The notes under the pieces: model-generated
The model's input: only the letters and a program-made list of their open reading frames with translations
What the model was told of the DNA's origin: nothing
Databases searched by the model: none
NCBI RefSeq assembly: GCF_024170225.1
Contig: NZ_JALJXU010000001.1
Coordinates: forward strand, 124,001 to 188,000
Reading direction: 5' to 3'
DNA from: Streptococcus gallinaceus
GTDB lineage: Bacteria; Bacillota; Bacilli; Lactobacillales; Streptococcaceae
Length of the DNA stretch: 64,000 nt
Program-made: the position numbers and the translations under genes
Shown here: positions 38,572-47,801 of the stretch, piece by piece
Layout of the letters: each line of letters starts with the position of its first letter
How positions within the stretch are numbered: the first letter of the stretch is position 1

Positions 38572-39444
38572 ATGAATAAAAAAAGCTTCATCAGTAAATA
38601 CTGGGCTTACATTTTCGTGGCCATTCCCGTTATCTTGCAGTTGGTTTTCTTCTTTTACCCAATGGTAAATGGGGTGATTTACTCACTGACTGACTGGACC
38701 GGTTTGACACGTTCCTTTAACTTTATCGGATTTGAAAACTATGTCACTATTTTCCATGACAAGGCCTTTTATCACAGCTTAGGATTTACTATTCTCTTTA
38801 CAATCGGACTTGTCGTTGGTGAAATTGTGCTAGGGATTTGGCTGGCTAGCCTTCTCAATCGTAAAATTCGTGCAGTTGGTTTCTTCCGCACATGGTATTT
38901 CTTCCCGGCAGTACTCTCAACCGTTACTATTGGTTTGATTTTCAGCCAACTTTTCAACTACGGGGTGCCTCAAATTGGAGAAGCCCTTGGAATCAAATGG
39001 TTGAGCTCAAACTTACTTTTCAATGAAAAATCTGTTTTCTGGTCTGTTCTCTTTGTAGCTCTTTGGCAAGGTTTGGCCATGCCAGTTGTTATTTTCTTGG
39101 CAGGTTTCCAATCTATTCCAGAAGATATCAAAGAAGCAGCACAGATTGACGGAGCAACACCTCGTCAGCAATTCTTCCAAATCGAAGTACCCTTCCTTTT
39201 GCCATCTATCAGCATGGTTTTCATCATGGCTATGAAATCTGGATTGACAGCCTTCGACTTGATTTATTCATTGACCAAGGGTGGACCTGACGGTAAGACA
39301 GAAACCTTGGGACTCATGGTCTTCAAAAATGCCTTTACCAATAACCAATTTGGCTATGCCAATGCAGTAGCCGTTGTACTCTTTGTTATTATTACCATTA
39401 TCTCTGTAGTACAAATTACCATGTCAAGAAAATTTGAAGTGTGA
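38572..39444 (+). CDS. msmF: Sugar ABC transporter permease
   Basis: A 290-residue permease with six membrane helices and the binding-protein-dependent transport loop (EAAQIDGATPRQQFFQIEVPFLLPS) that docks the ATPase. ATG 38572 is preferred over the in-frame TTG 38566 because the AGGAGA site is 9 bases away rather than 3. It belongs to the MalF/UgpA-like group and pairs with MsmG. Confidence 0.93.
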   Translation: MNKKSFISKYWAYIFVAIPVILQLVFFFYPMVNGVIYSLTDWTGLTRSFNFIGFENYVTIFHDKAFYHSLGFTILFTIGLVVGEIVLGIWLASLLNRKIRAVGFFRTWYFFPAVLSTVTIGLIFSQLFNYGVPQIGEALGIKWLSSNLLFNEKSVFWSVLFVALWQGLAMPVVIFLAGFQSIPEDIKEAAQIDGATPRQQFFQIEVPFLLPSISMVFIMAMKSGLTAFDLIYSLTKGGPDGKTETLGLMVFKNAFTNNQFGYANAVAVVLFVIITIISVVQITMSRKFEV

Positions 39445-39454
39445 GGAAGATAAG

Positions 39455-40285
39455 ATGAAAGCAAAAAAACAAAACCATATTTTAGCTTATATTGTCCTTA
39501 TTGCAGGGATTTTCTTGATGTTGATTCCGCTCGCAGTGACGCTGATTTCTTCATTCAAGTCGACTGCGGATATCACTGGAAATTTCTTTGGGCTACCTAA
39601 AGAATGGACGCTGTCAAACTATGAACGTCTCTTCACCGACGGTATCAGCACCTACTTCATGAACTCCACCTTCATGACAGTAGTCAGCGTAGGTTTGATT
39701 ATCTTGGTGATTCCAATGGCGGCTTTCTCTATCGCACGTCACATGGACCGCAAAAAGATTTTCTCTATCATGTATACTCTCTTGATCATCGGGATGTTTG
39801 TACCTTTCCAAGTTATCATGCTTTCAATGTCCAAACTCATGAGCGACTTGGGCATGACAAATTTGCCAGGTTTGACAGTCTTGTACTTGACCTATGCCAT
39901 TCCACAAACTCTTTTTCTCTATGTTGGCTACATTAAAACCATCGTTCCAACAGAAATGGATGAAGCGGCAGCTATTGACGGCGCGGGTAAATTTACCATG
40001 TATTGGAAAATTATCTTCCCGCTCATGAAGCCAATGCATGCGACCGTTCTCATCATCAATGCCCTCTGGGTATGGAATGACTTCCTCATGCCACTCCTGG
40101 TTCTCAACCGTGACAACAGTCTTTGGACCATGCCCCTTTTCCAATACAACTACCAAGGACAATACTTTAGCGACTACGGACCATCATTTGCATCATATGT
40201 GGTTGGGATTATTCCAATCCTCATTGTCTACCTGATTTTCCAAAAGAATATCATCTCAGGTATGACTAGTGGTTCTGTCAAATAG
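39455..40285 (+). CDS. msmG: Sugar ABC transporter permease
   Basis: A 276-residue MalG-type permease with six membrane helices and the docking loop EMDEAAAIDGAGKFTMYWKIIFPLMKP. ATG 39455 follows a GAGGAAG site; the frame extends upstream to TTG 39434, inside msmF. It is 10 bases after the msmF stop. No ATPase gene is present in this locus. Confidence 0.93.
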   Translation: MKAKKQNHILAYIVLIAGIFLMLIPLAVTLISSFKSTADITGNFFGLPKEWTLSNYERLFTDGISTYFMNSTFMTVVSVGLIILVIPMAAFSIARHMDRKKIFSIMYTLLIIGMFVPFQVIMLSMSKLMSDLGMTNLPGLTVLYLTYAIPQTLFLYVGYIKTIVPTEMDEAAAIDGAGKFTMYWKIIFPLMKPMHATVLIINALWVWNDFLMPLLVLNRDNSLWTMPLFQYNYQGQYFSDYGPSFASYVVGIIPILIVYLIFQKNIISGMTSGSVK

Positions 40286-40316
40286 ACCAGTGAACATTCT
40301 GTAAAAGGAGGAATCT

Positions 40317-41765
40317 ATGAAAATCAAAAACCAAGCCATGTTGATTACTTATTCAGACAGTCTGGGTAAAAATCTCAAAGATTTGAAAAAAGTGCTAGGA
40401 GGCCCCCTCAAGGATACGGTGGGAGGAGTGCATATCCTGCCATTCTTCCCATCATCTGGTGACCGTGGTTTTGCACCAATGGATTACACCAAGGTGGATC
40501 TTGCCTTTGGTGGTTGGGAAGATGTGGAAGCGCTGAGCCAAGATTATTACCTGATGTTTGACTTCATGATCAATCATATTTCTGCTAAGTCCCCTTACTT
40601 TCTTGACTTCTTGGAAAAGAAAGACGAATCCAAGTACGCCGATCTCTTCATTCGTTATAAAAACTTCTGGCCAGGCGGTGAGCCGACACAAGAAGACGTG
40701 GATTTGATTTACAAACGCAAGCCGCGTGCTCCATACCGCATCGCTCAATTTGCAGATGGGACTGAGGAAAAAGTCTGGTGTACCTTTGATGAACAGCAAA
40801 TTGACCTAGATGTAACGACCGAGACCACTCGCAACTTTATCAAGGAAAATCTGGAAAATCTTGCCAAGCATGGCGCCTCTATTATTCGTCTTGATGCCTT
40901 TGCCTATGCCAATAAGAAAATCGGCACCAACTGTTTCTTCGTTGAGCCGGATATTTGGGAAATGTTGCATTTCCCACGCAATCTCCTAGCACCACAGGGC
41001 ATTGAAATACTACCAGAAATCCACGAACATTATACGATTCAGCAAAAAATTGCGGACCAGGACTACTATGTCTATGACTTTGCGCTACCAATGCTCGTTC
41101 TTCATGCCCTCTATAGTGGTAATGTTAACCGTCTGGTTCACTGGATGGAAATTTGTCCGCGCAAGCAATTTACAACGCTAGACACCCATGATGGTATCGG
41201 AGTGGTGGATGTCAAGGACTTGTTGACGGATGAGGAGACAGAAGCTACTCGCGAAGCTCTCTACACACAGGGTGCCAATGTCAAGAAGATTTACAGTACC
41301 GAAGCATATAATAACTTGGACATTTACCAAATCAACTGTACCTACTACTCAGCTCTGGGGAATAATGACCAAGCCTATCTCTTGGCACGTGTTCTGCAAT
41401 GCTTTGCCCCTGGGATTCCACAGATTTACTACGTAGGTCTTCTGGCGGGTGAAAATGATATCGAGCTCTTGGAGTCTTCCAAAGAAGGTCGCAATATCAA
41501 CCGTCATTACTATGATCTAGACGAGATTGAACGAGAAGTGGAACGACCAGTGGTCAAATCCTTCTTCAAACTCCTTCAATTCCGCAATACCAGCCCAGCC
41601 TTTGACGGTGAATTTGCCGTTAAGATGGTGGATGAACACAATCTTCAAATCACTTGGACCAATGAAGATGCGGGAGTCACAGCCCAGCTAAGTGCTAATC
41701 TTAAGGACCACAGCTTTGAAATTGTAGAAACGGACGAAGATGGGTCAAATAAAATTCAACTATAA
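40317..41765 (+). CDS. gtfA: Sucrose phosphorylase, GH13_18
   Basis: The enzyme phosphorolyses sucrose to glucose-1-phosphate and fructose, using sucrose left after Aga acts on raffinose. It has 482 residues and starts [22 protein letters not shown]13 landmarks: [17 protein letters not shown] (nucleophile D), LPEIHEHY (acid/base E) and [11 protein letters not shown]. Its AAAGGAGGA site and position 31 bases after msmG show it is in the operon. Confidence 0.95.
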   Translation: MKIKNQAMLITYSDSLGKNLKDLKKVLGGPLKDTVGGVHILPFFPSSGDRGFAPMDYTKVDLAFGGWEDVEALSQDYYLMFDFMINHISAKSPYFLDFLEKKDESKYADLFIRYKNFWPGGEPTQEDVDLIYKRKPRAPYRIAQFADGTEEKVWCTFDEQQIDLDVTTETTRNFIKENLENLAKHGASIIRLDAFAYANKKIGTNCFFVEPDIWEMLHFPRNLLAPQGIEILPEIHEHYTIQQKIADQDYYVYDFALPMLVLHALYSGNVNRLVHWMEICPRKQFTTLDTHDGIGVVDVKDLLTDEETEATREALYTQGANVKKIYSTEAYNNLDIYQINCTYYSALGNNDQAYLLARVLQCFAPGIPQIYYVGLLAGENDIELLESSKEGRNINRHYYDLDEIEREVERPVVKSFFKLLQFRNTSPAFDGEFAVKMVDEHNLQITWTNEDAGVTAQLSANLKDHSFEIVETDEDGSNKIQL

Positions 41766-41771
41766 AGATTG

Positions 41772-41799
41772 GAGAGGAGCAGTCCTCTCTTTCTTTTTT
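41772..41799 (+). terminator. Terminator after gtfA
   Basis: GAGAGGA at 41772-41778 pairs with TCCTCTC at 41783-41789, followed by TTTCTTTTTT. Confidence 0.85.
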
Positions 41800-41815
41800 A
41801 ACGAGAATAGAGTTA

Positions 41816-41853
41816 TGCAAACGTTTGACTAATGGAAGCGTTTCACTTATAAT
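41816..41853 (+). promoter_or_regulatory. maa-dexB promoter with two cre-like sites
   Basis: TTGACT at 41825-41830 and TATAAT at 41848-41853 with a 17-bp spacer. TGCAAACGTTTGAC at 41816-41829 covers the -35 and TGGAAGCGTTTCAC at 41833-41846 fills the spacer. Both have the AANCG core of cre but an imperfect end, so CcpA repression is likely but unproven. Confidence 0.7.
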
Positions 41854-41902
41854 AGAAGAACAGTGAAAACCTTTCTTTTAGACATAGAGGAGAAGTAAAA
41901 GA

Positions 41903-42463
41903 ATGACAGAAAAAGATAAAATGCTAGCAGGGGAATTATACAATTCTGGAGATGCAGAATTAGTTGCTTTGCGAAATGCAGCTCGTATCAAACGTCAGGC
42001 TGTCAATCAAGAAATGGATGGCGCCAAGCGTTCTCAATTGATGAAAGACTGGCTGGGAACGACTGGTCAACGGATTTATGTTGAGACGCCGGTGACTCTG
42101 GATTATGGCTGTAATGTTCATGTGGGAGAGGATTTTTATGCCAACTTCAACTGGACGGTCTTGGATACTTGTCCTGTTACCATCGGGAAAAATGCCATGT
42201 TGGGACCAAATGTCCAGTTTTATACAGCTTTACATCCATTAGATGCTGAAGAGCGGATTGCAGGTCCTGAATATGGTGCGCCAATTACCATTGGTGACCG
42301 TGTCTGGATTGGTGGTGGTGCTATAATTTTGGCAGGCGTGACCCTTGGGGATAATGTTGTAGTCGGTGCAGGCTCTGTTGTGACCAAGTCATTTGGTGAC
42401 AATGTTGTCATCGCGGGCAATCCAGCTCGTGTTATTCGGCAATTAGATAAAAAAGAAAATTAA
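41903..42463 (+). CDS. maa: Maltose O-acetyltransferase family protein
   Basis: A 186-residue left-handed beta-helix acetyltransferase. The N-terminal Mac domain starts MTEKDKMLAGELYNSGDAEL. The hexapeptide coils run from about 60 to 175 with NVQFYTALHPLDAEER (catalytic histidine), GDRVWIGGGAIIL and GAGSVVTKSFGDNVVIAGNPARV. The family acetylates maltose, glucose or related sugars with acetyl-CoA; exact substrate unknown. It is 10 bases before dexB and shares its promoter. Confidence 0.88.
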   Translation: MTEKDKMLAGELYNSGDAELVALRNAARIKRQAVNQEMDGAKRSQLMKDWLGTTGQRIYVETPVTLDYGCNVHVGEDFYANFNWTVLDTCPVTIGKNAMLGPNVQFYTALHPLDAEERIAGPEYGAPITIGDRVWIGGGAIILAGVTLGDNVVVGAGSVVTKSFGDNVVIAGNPARVIRQLDKKEN

Positions 42464-42473
42464 GGAGAAGAAT

Positions 42474-44072
42474 ATGAAAACAGATTGGTGGAAAAAAGCG
42501 GTATTGTACCAAGTGTATCCGCGAAGCTTTCAAGATTCAAACGGTGACGGTGTCGGGGACCTAAAAGGAATTACCCAGCGTCTCCCTTATCTTGAAAAAC
42601 TAGGTATCAATGCCATTTGGCTTAGCCCTGTTTACCAGTCCCCTATGGATGATAATGGTTACGACATTAGTGATTACCAGGCCATTGCGCCCGAATTTGG
42701 GAGCATGGAAGATATGGATGAGTTGATTGCAAAAGGGCATGAATACGGTATTAAAATCATCATGGACCTAGTCCTCAACCACACCTCCGATGAGCACATG
42801 TGGTTTCAAGAAGCGCTCAAGGGTCCTGAAAATCCTTATCACGATTATTACGTCTGGGCAGATGAGCCCAACGGTCTCAAGTCTAGTTTTTCAGGCTCAG
42901 CATGGGAATATGTCCCTCATCTCAACAAATACTATCTTCACTTATTCTCCAAAAAGCAACCAGACCTCAACTGGAAAAATCCCGCTGTAAAAGAAGAAAT
43001 TTACAAGATGATCAATTTCTGGTTGGACAAGGGAGTTGGTGGATTCCGTCTAGATGTGATTGATTTGATTGGGAAAGAGCCAGAGCAGGAAATTACAGCT
43101 GATGGACCAACTCTCCATCCCCTCATCAAAGAGCTCAACCAGCATACATTTGGTAGCCATGATGTGGTAACGGTTGGGGAAACTTGGTCCGCCAACCTTG
43201 AAAATGCTCCGATTTATTCAAATCCAGACGGCAGTGAATTTTCAATGGTCTTCCAATTTGAACATGTTTTGCTAGATCAACAACCTGGAAAAGAGAAGTG
43301 GGACCTAGCTCCCCTCAATCCAGCAGACCTCCACAAGGTCATGACCAAGTGGCAAACAGGTTTGGTTGGAAAAGGATGGAACTCCCTCTTTTGGAACAAC
43401 CATGACCTTCCACGTGCCATTTCACGATTTGCAAGCGACAGCCCAGAATACCGCGAAATCAGCGGTAAAATGCTGGCCATCTATCTTCACTTTATGTCAG
43501 GCACCCCTTACATTTACCAAGGCGAAGAAATCGGTATGGTTAACACTCCGATAAGGGACATTTCTGAAGCGGATGATATTGAAAGCCGCCGCATGTATGC
43601 AGAACGTCTAGAAGAAGGCTATACAAAAGAGGAGATTATCCACTCTATTAACGTCAAAGGGCGTGACAATGCACGTCGTCCTCTTGCTTGGACGAGTGAA
43701 GAAAATGGTGGATTTACAAAAGGAAAACCTTGGTTGGCTTTGAATGACAACTACAGCTGGCTCAATGTTGAAGCTGCCTTGGCGGATGAACATTCACTTT
43801 TTTACACCTATCAAAAATTGGTTGCACTTCGTGCCCAATACCCAGTGATGGCAGAAGGTCAGTTTGAAGCACTGGAAACGGGCAATGATCTCGTTTTGGC
43901 TTATCGAAAATTTGACCAAAATGATGAGTTTACAATCCTTGTGAACTTTAGCCAGGAAGAGCAAGAATACAGCCTCTCAGCAGAAGGTCAAGTCTTTCTG
44001 CACAACTACGCTAGCCCTTCGAAGAATTCCTCAACACTTCGTCCATACGAAGCGCTTGTTTTCAAAAAATAA
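42474..44072 (+). CDS. dexB: Glucan 1,6-alpha-glucosidase, GH13_31
   Basis: A 532-residue cytoplasmic glucosidase acting on isomaltooligosaccharides. Motifs: DLVLNHTSDEH, GFRLDVIDLIGK (nucleophile D), VGETWS (acid/base E) and FWNNHDLPRAI. It is distinct from TreC at 11-13 kb. Position next to the msm locus matches streptococcal dexB, which serves sugars imported by MsmEFGK. Confidence 0.93.
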   Translation: MKTDWWKKAVLYQVYPRSFQDSNGDGVGDLKGITQRLPYLEKLGINAIWLSPVYQSPMDDNGYDISDYQAIAPEFGSMEDMDELIAKGHEYGIKIIMDLVLNHTSDEHMWFQEALKGPENPYHDYYVWADEPNGLKSSFSGSAWEYVPHLNKYYLHLFSKKQPDLNWKNPAVKEEIYKMINFWLDKGVGGFRLDVIDLIGKEPEQEITADGPTLHPLIKELNQHTFGSHDVVTVGETWSANLENAPIYSNPDGSEFSMVFQFEHVLLDQQPGKEKWDLAPLNPADLHKVMTKWQTGLVGKGWNSLFWNNHDLPRAISRFASDSPEYREISGKMLAIYLHFMSGTPYIYQGEEIGMVNTPIRDISEADDIESRRMYAERLEEGYTKEEIIHSINVKGRDNARRPLAWTSEENGGFTKGKPWLALNDNYSWLNVEAALADEHSLFYTYQKLVALRAQYPVMAEGQFEALETGNDLVLAYRKFDQNDEFTILVNFSQEEQEYSLSAEGQVFLHNYASPSKNSSTLRPYEALVFKK

Positions 44073-44075
44073 AGG

Positions 44076-44103
44076 TCTTGCCATTTTTGGCAAGATTTTT
44101 TTG
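44076..44103 (+). terminator. Terminator after dexB
   Basis: TCTTGCCA at 44076-44083 pairs with TGGCAAGA at 44088-44095, followed by seven T residues. Confidence 0.9.
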
Positions 44104-44111
44104 TGATTTTT

Positions 44112-44120
44112 TGGTAGAAT
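44112..44120 (+). promoter_or_regulatory. Extended -10 of upp
   Basis: TGGTAGAAT with TG spaced one base from TAGAAT, 28 bases before ATG. Confidence 0.5.
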
Positions 44121-44148
44121 AGAAAAAACACCATAAAGGAGTCTTATC

Positions 44149-44778
44149 ATGGGAAAATTCCAAGTCATCTCACACCCACTTATTCAGCATAAATTGTCCA
44201 TCTTACGCCGTAAAGATACCTCTACAAAGGATTTTCGCGAGTTGGTAGATGAAATCGCTATGTTGATGGGTTACGAAGTTTTGCGTGACTTGCCACTCGA
44301 AGATGTGGAAATTGAAACACCGATTATTAAAACAGTCCAAAAACAACTTGCTGGTAAAAAATTAGCCATTGTTCCAATTCTTCGTGCCGGTATTGGTATG
44401 GTAGATGGATTGTTGAGCTTGGTTCCAGCGGCTAAAGTTGGTCATATCGGTATGTATCGTGACGAGACAACCTTGCAACCAGTTGAGTACTTGGTAAAAT
44501 TACCAGAAGACATCGACCAACGCCATATTTTTGTAGTGGATCCAATGTTGGCTACTGGTGGCTCAGCTATCTTAGCTATTGATTCATTGAAAAAACGCGG
44601 CGCTTCAAATATCAAGTTTGTAGCCCTTGTAGCAGCACCAGAAGGAGTAAAAGCTCTTCAGGAAGCACACCCAGATATCGACATCTATACAGCTGCATTG
44701 GATGAAAAACTCAATGAGCACGGCTATATCGTCCCAGGATTGGGAGATGCAGGTGACCGTCTCTTCGGTACAAAATAA
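44149..44778 (+). CDS. upp: Uracil phosphoribosyltransferase
   Basis: The salvage enzyme joins uracil and PRPP to form UMP. It has 209 residues, the normal length. The PRPP-binding loop is [16 protein letters not shown] near 128-143 and the uracil-binding C-terminal stretch is [22 protein letters not shown]. The ribosome site AAAGGAG precedes ATG 44149. It is monocistronic between dexB and the PadR module. Confidence 0.97.
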   Translation: MGKFQVISHPLIQHKLSILRRKDTSTKDFRELVDEIAMLMGYEVLRDLPLEDVEIETPIIKTVQKQLAGKKLAIVPILRAGIGMVDGLLSLVPAAKVGHIGMYRDETTLQPVEYLVKLPEDIDQRHIFVVDPMLATGGSAILAIDSLKKRGASNIKFVALVAAPEGVKALQEAHPDIDIYTAALDEKLNEHGYIVPGLGDAGDRLFGTK

Positions 44779-44784
44779 GCAAAC

Positions 44785-44816
44785 AAAAAGGTGAGAAGAT
44801 TTTCTCGCCTTTTTAT
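44785..44816. terminator. Bidirectional terminator upp / DUF4097 gene
   Basis: AAAAAGGTGAGAA at 44785-44797 pairs with TTCTCGCCTTTTT at 44802-44814 (one G-T pair), loop GATT. Confidence 0.9.
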
Positions 44817-44827
44817 CATATTCAAAT

Positions 44828-45865
44828 TTACTGTGGTGTACGCAAATTGATAGTTGCGTTAGTTGTTTGGATAGTCAATTTATTTTTACTATTTGGCATT
44901 TGTGTGATAAGAGTTTGCTCCTCCTCTTTGCTAGAAATTGGCAGTTTTTCGTACTTATCGCGTGTGAAAATCCCTACATTTTCTAAAGTTGTTTGAAAGT
45001 TACTGTTTGTTTCATAACTTGAGTTTTCTTCCCCTCCATAGCTATAACCAAGCTCTTGTGCCAAATCTTTTTTGTTAATTTTATTATGAATATTGAAGGA
45101 AAGTGTAGTAAGATTTTTATCCGTAAAATCTAAATTCGTCACTGTCAGCCCTTGCTTACCAGGAGTAAACACGTTCTCGCCGATTAGCGTAAGCCGACGT
45201 CCTTCTAGACTATGGTAACCCTCGATCTTTACTTGTTCAAGTATTGAGTCTGACATGTTGAGTGTATTTGTCTGGGCTGAAATTGTTACATTTTTAAGAT
45301 TTGAGTGAAGAACATCGATCCTATAGCCGCTGATGTTTCCACTTAAAATATCTACATTTTCCAAGTTTAGATTACCGGAAAAGTTAATTTCTCCAAGTTT
45401 ACTATTTTGTATAGAAATAGAGTTCATGTTATAACCTTCTAATTTCTCTAAAGTTTTATTTTTAGGAATTTGAATATTGATCGTTTGGCTGGTCGAATTT
45501 CTTTGTGCTAATACTTCACCCAAGACGTGTAATAGGCCCTTTATTCTGAATCTCATTGTTTCCGAAGAGAGAGTTAATGTATTTTTATTTTGATTTATTT
45601 TCACAGAATTGTATAAATGATTTGGAGAATTATAATAGGAGACATGGTAGTAGTTATCGGCAGATTCTTGAATGGCAATATGCTGAGGGATATAGTCAAT
45701 CTTTAGAGACGATATATCGGTGTAAGTCTTTGTAATTTGTTCTGGTTTACTGATTTGTTGCAGACGGTCTACTCCGCCAGAGAAGAAACCAATTCCTACA
45801 ATAACTAGACCCAAAATGACACTGGAGAAGGCGGTGATAATAATGATTGTTAATTTCTTTTTCAT
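44828..45865 (-). CDS. DUF4097-type membrane-anchored beta-repeat protein
   Basis: A 345-residue protein with one N-terminal membrane anchor (LTIIIITAFSSVILGLVIVGIGFF) and an external region of short beta-strand repeats, where N-x-x-x-S/T motifs recur (NLENVDILSGNISG, NLKNVTISAQTNTLNMSDS and others). This resembles the DUF4097/DUF4098 putative adhesin-like domain that often follows a HAAS-domain protein. It is last in a PadR-HAAS-DUF4097 operon with a four-base overlap. In other Firmicutes such modules accompany envelope-stress responses; here function is inference. Confidence 0.75.
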   Translation of the reverse strand: MKKKLTIIIITAFSSVILGLVIVGIGFFSGGVDRLQQISKPEQITKTYTDISSLKIDYIPQHIAIQESADNYYHVSYYNSPNHLYNSVKINQNKNTLTLSSETMRFRIKGLLHVLGEVLAQRNSTSQTINIQIPKNKTLEKLEGYNMNSISIQNSKLGEINFSGNLNLENVDILSGNISGYRIDVLHSNLKNVTISAQTNTLNMSDSILEQVKIEGYHSLEGRRLTLIGENVFTPGKQGLTVTNLDFTDKNLTTLSFNIHNKINKKDLAQELGYSYGGEENSSYETNSNFQTTLENVGIFTRDKYEKLPISSKEEEQTLITQMPNSKNKLTIQTTNATINLRTPQ

Positions 45866-46629
45866 ACTCGTTTACCTCTTTTCAAGATCCATTTGAAAGA
45901 GAATTTAATTCCCTGCCATGCCCAATAAGAGAAAAATCCAGTTAGCAGATAGAGGAGAATGGCTCCTCCAACTAGGCTCAATCCGATTCCGAAGCCTATT
46001 AAAAAGACATTTCCCCCTTGAGAAAGGAGAGTGATAGCTTCCCAGATGAAGTAGATGCCACCGATAAAAGCGATCAAACCTGCGATAGCACCAGCCAAAA
46101 GTAAACCAAGTGCAAGAAATAGTAGACCAACCAGACTAATAATTAGTAAAATCAGTGCTGGTATGGCAATTGGTAGCGAAATGACAGCAAGAATAGCCAG
46201 CCAAATTGTCTTCTTTGTTTCGCGAATTTCTTGCCAATTTTTCCCAATATAAAATGCTCCAAAACTAGAAGTTAAAAAGAAAACAAAAATTCCAAGTAAT
46301 GGGCGGTATAAAATTGTAACCAAGCAGAAAGAGGTAAGGAGGCCAATTCCCAGCCCAATCAGAGTATAGAGATTATATTTTGGGAATCGTACTTTCTTGT
46401 CAGAAGAATCTTCCGTGCCTTCTCCTTGGATGTGGCGATTTAGGATATTGTTGATGAGTTCGCTAGCAGCTTCTTTAGGCGTACCCAATTCTGTCATCAC
46501 ACGTTCCTCTTCTTCAGGGCCGGCTTCATCAAAGTATTCATGAAAGAAAGTGATGGCTTCTTGAAATTCCCTATGCGGCAATTTTTTCAAATGTTTTTCT
46601 AGTTGAGCCAAGTATTCAGTTTTTGTCAT
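45862..46629 (-). CDS. HAAS-domain (DUF1700) membrane protein
   Basis: A 255-residue protein. The N-terminal 75 residues form the HAAS helical domain (MTKTEYLAQLEKHLKKLPHR then EAITFFHEYFDEAGPEEEERVMTELGTPKEAASELI, in parts). Four to six hydrophobic helices follow, many rich in Gly and Leu. HAAS domains are known partners of PadR regulators and act as membrane sensors or anti-regulators. It overlaps the PadR gene by 14 bases and the DUF4097 gene by 4, so all three are translationally coupled. Confidence 0.85.
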   Translation of the reverse strand: MTKTEYLAQLEKHLKKLPHREFQEAITFFHEYFDEAGPEEEERVMTELGTPKEAASELINNILNRHIQGEGTEDSSDKKVRFPKYNLYTLIGLGIGLLTSFCLVTILYRPLLGIFVFFLTSSFGAFYIGKNWQEIRETKKTIWLAILAVISLPIAIPALILLIISLVGLLFLALGLLLAGAIAGLIAFIGGIYFIWEAITLLSQGGNVFLIGFGIGLSLVGGAILLYLLTGFFSYWAWQGIKFSFKWILKRGKRV

Positions 46630-46942
46630 GGCGGATGCTCCCTTCTATGATGCCATTGATTGTATTCACATAAGTATCCCAATCATCTTTGAGACGAACC
46701 AACTCTTCATGTCCTAACTGGGTTAAACTGTAGTATTTCCTCATTCTCCCTTGGTATTCTTGAGAATAAGTGGCTAATAAATCATTTTGTTCCAGACGTT
46801 TTAGGATAGGATATAGAGCCGATTCTTTTATATTGGATACTAACTTGATAGTTTGGCAAATCTCATATCCATAAGAATCTTGAGATTCTAAAATGCTGAT
46901 AATCAGAAATTCTGTCAATGCTGCGGGGACAGGGAATTGCAT
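46616..46942 (-). CDS. PadR-family transcriptional regulator
   Basis: A 108-residue PadR regulator with winged helix: ILESQDSYGYEICQTIKLVSNIKESALYPILKRLEQNDLL then GRMRKYYSLTQLGHEEL (in parts). ATG 46942 is chosen since AAGGAG is 8 bases upstream, while GTG 46951 adjoins it too closely. It lacks the long C-terminal domain of larger PadR proteins (subfamily s2). It probably binds the AT-rich palindrome just upstream and represses its own operon. Confidence 0.88.
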   Translation of the reverse strand: MQFPVPAALTEFLIISILESQDSYGYEICQTIKLVSNIKESALYPILKRLEQNDLLATYSQEYQGRMRKYYSLTQLGHEELVRLKDDWDTYVNTINGIIEGSIRHDKN

Positions 46943-46992
46943 GAGAAACACTCCTTTCAGTCATAGTTATAGTAATTATTAATATATAGTTT

Positions 46993-47031
46993 TATAATTT
47001 ATATATCAAAGTTTAATATATATAAATTATA
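46993..47031. promoter_or_regulatory. Long AT palindrome upstream of padR
   Basis: TATAATTTATATAT at 46993-47006 and ATATATAAATTATA at 47018-47031 are perfect 14-bp inverted repeats around an 11-bp centre. The palindrome lies about 50 bp before the PadR start and about 110 bp before clpP. A PadR operator is the simplest reading. Confidence 0.55.
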
Positions 47032-47082
47032 ACTCTATAAATAAAAACTGTCAATCAATATAAATAGAAATGAAACTTTTTA

Positions 47083-47112
47083 TTTGACCTTTTTTGACCA
47101 AAAAATTATAAT
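47083..47112 (+). promoter_or_regulatory. clpP promoter with CtsR box
   Basis: TTTGACC-TTT-TTTGACC at 47083-47099 is a perfect CtsR heptad repeat read on the minus strand (GGTCAAA-N3-GGTCAAA). Its first heptad includes the -35 TTGACC (47084-47089), 17 bp before TATAAT 47107-47112. Heat-shock control by CtsR is expected. Confidence 0.88.
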
Positions 47113-47144
47113 AAGACTATTGAAATAGAGAAACGGAGAAATGT

Positions 47145-47735
47145 ATGATTCCAGTAGTTATCGAACAAACCAGCCGTGGCGAGCGTTCCTACGATATTTA
47201 TTCTCGCTTATTAAAAGACCGTATTATCATGTTGACAGGACCAGTTGAGGACAATATGGCCAATTCTGTTATTGCTCAGCTCTTGTTCTTGGATGCTCAA
47301 GATCCGACTAAAGACATCTATCTTTATGTCAACACACCTGGTGGCTCAGTATCAGCAGGGCTTGCCATTGTGGATACCATGAACTTCATCAAGGCAGATG
47401 TACAAACCATTGTTATGGGAATGGCCGCTTCAATGGGAACCATCATTGCATCATCTGGCGCCAAAGGCAAACGCTTTATGCTTCCAAATGCAGAGTACAT
47501 GATTCACCAACCAATGGGTGGAACGGGTGGAGGTACACAGCAGACCGATATGGCTATCGCTGCAGAACACCTCTTGAAAACACGTAATAATTTGGAACAA
47601 ATTTTGGCTGAAAACTCAGGAAAAACAGTAAAACAAGTTCACAAAGATGCAGAACGTGATTACTGGATGAGTGCGGAAGAAACATTGGCCTATGGTTTTA
47701 TCGACAAAATCATGAAAAATACAGAATTAAAATAA
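47145..47735 (+). CDS. clpP: ATP-dependent Clp protease proteolytic subunit
   Basis: The tetradecameric serine protease core used with ClpX, ClpC or ClpE. The 196-residue protein has the full catalytic triad: S96 (GMAASMGTI), H121 ([10 protein letters not shown]) and D172. The N-terminal [23 protein letters not shown] is canonical. It has a CtsR-controlled promoter and its own terminator. The next gene, ylbG, is a frequent streptococcal neighbour. Confidence 0.98.
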   Translation: MIPVVIEQTSRGERSYDIYSRLLKDRIIMLTGPVEDNMANSVIAQLLFLDAQDPTKDIYLYVNTPGGSVSAGLAIVDTMNFIKADVQTIVMGMAASMGTIIASSGAKGKRFMLPNAEYMIHQPMGGTGGGTQQTDMAIAAEHLLKTRNNLEQILAENSGKTVKQVHKDAERDYWMSAEETLAYGFIDKIMKNTELK

Positions 47736-47746
47736 TAGACAAAGAA

Positions 47747-47775
47747 AGAGAAGTTGAAGCAGACTTCTCTTTTTG
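47747..47775 (+). terminator. Terminator after clpP
   Basis: AGAGAAGT at 47747-47754 pairs with ACTTCTCT at 47763-47770, followed by TTTTG. A TATAAT at 47777-47782 directly after it may serve ylbG. Confidence 0.8.
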
Positions 47776-47801
47776 TTATAATGAAAGAAAAGGAGTAAAG
47801 C

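Noticed and set aside
39824..40162. Antisense frame of 112 codons in msmG
   Set aside because: It lies wholly opposite a well-supported permease; no family resemblance.
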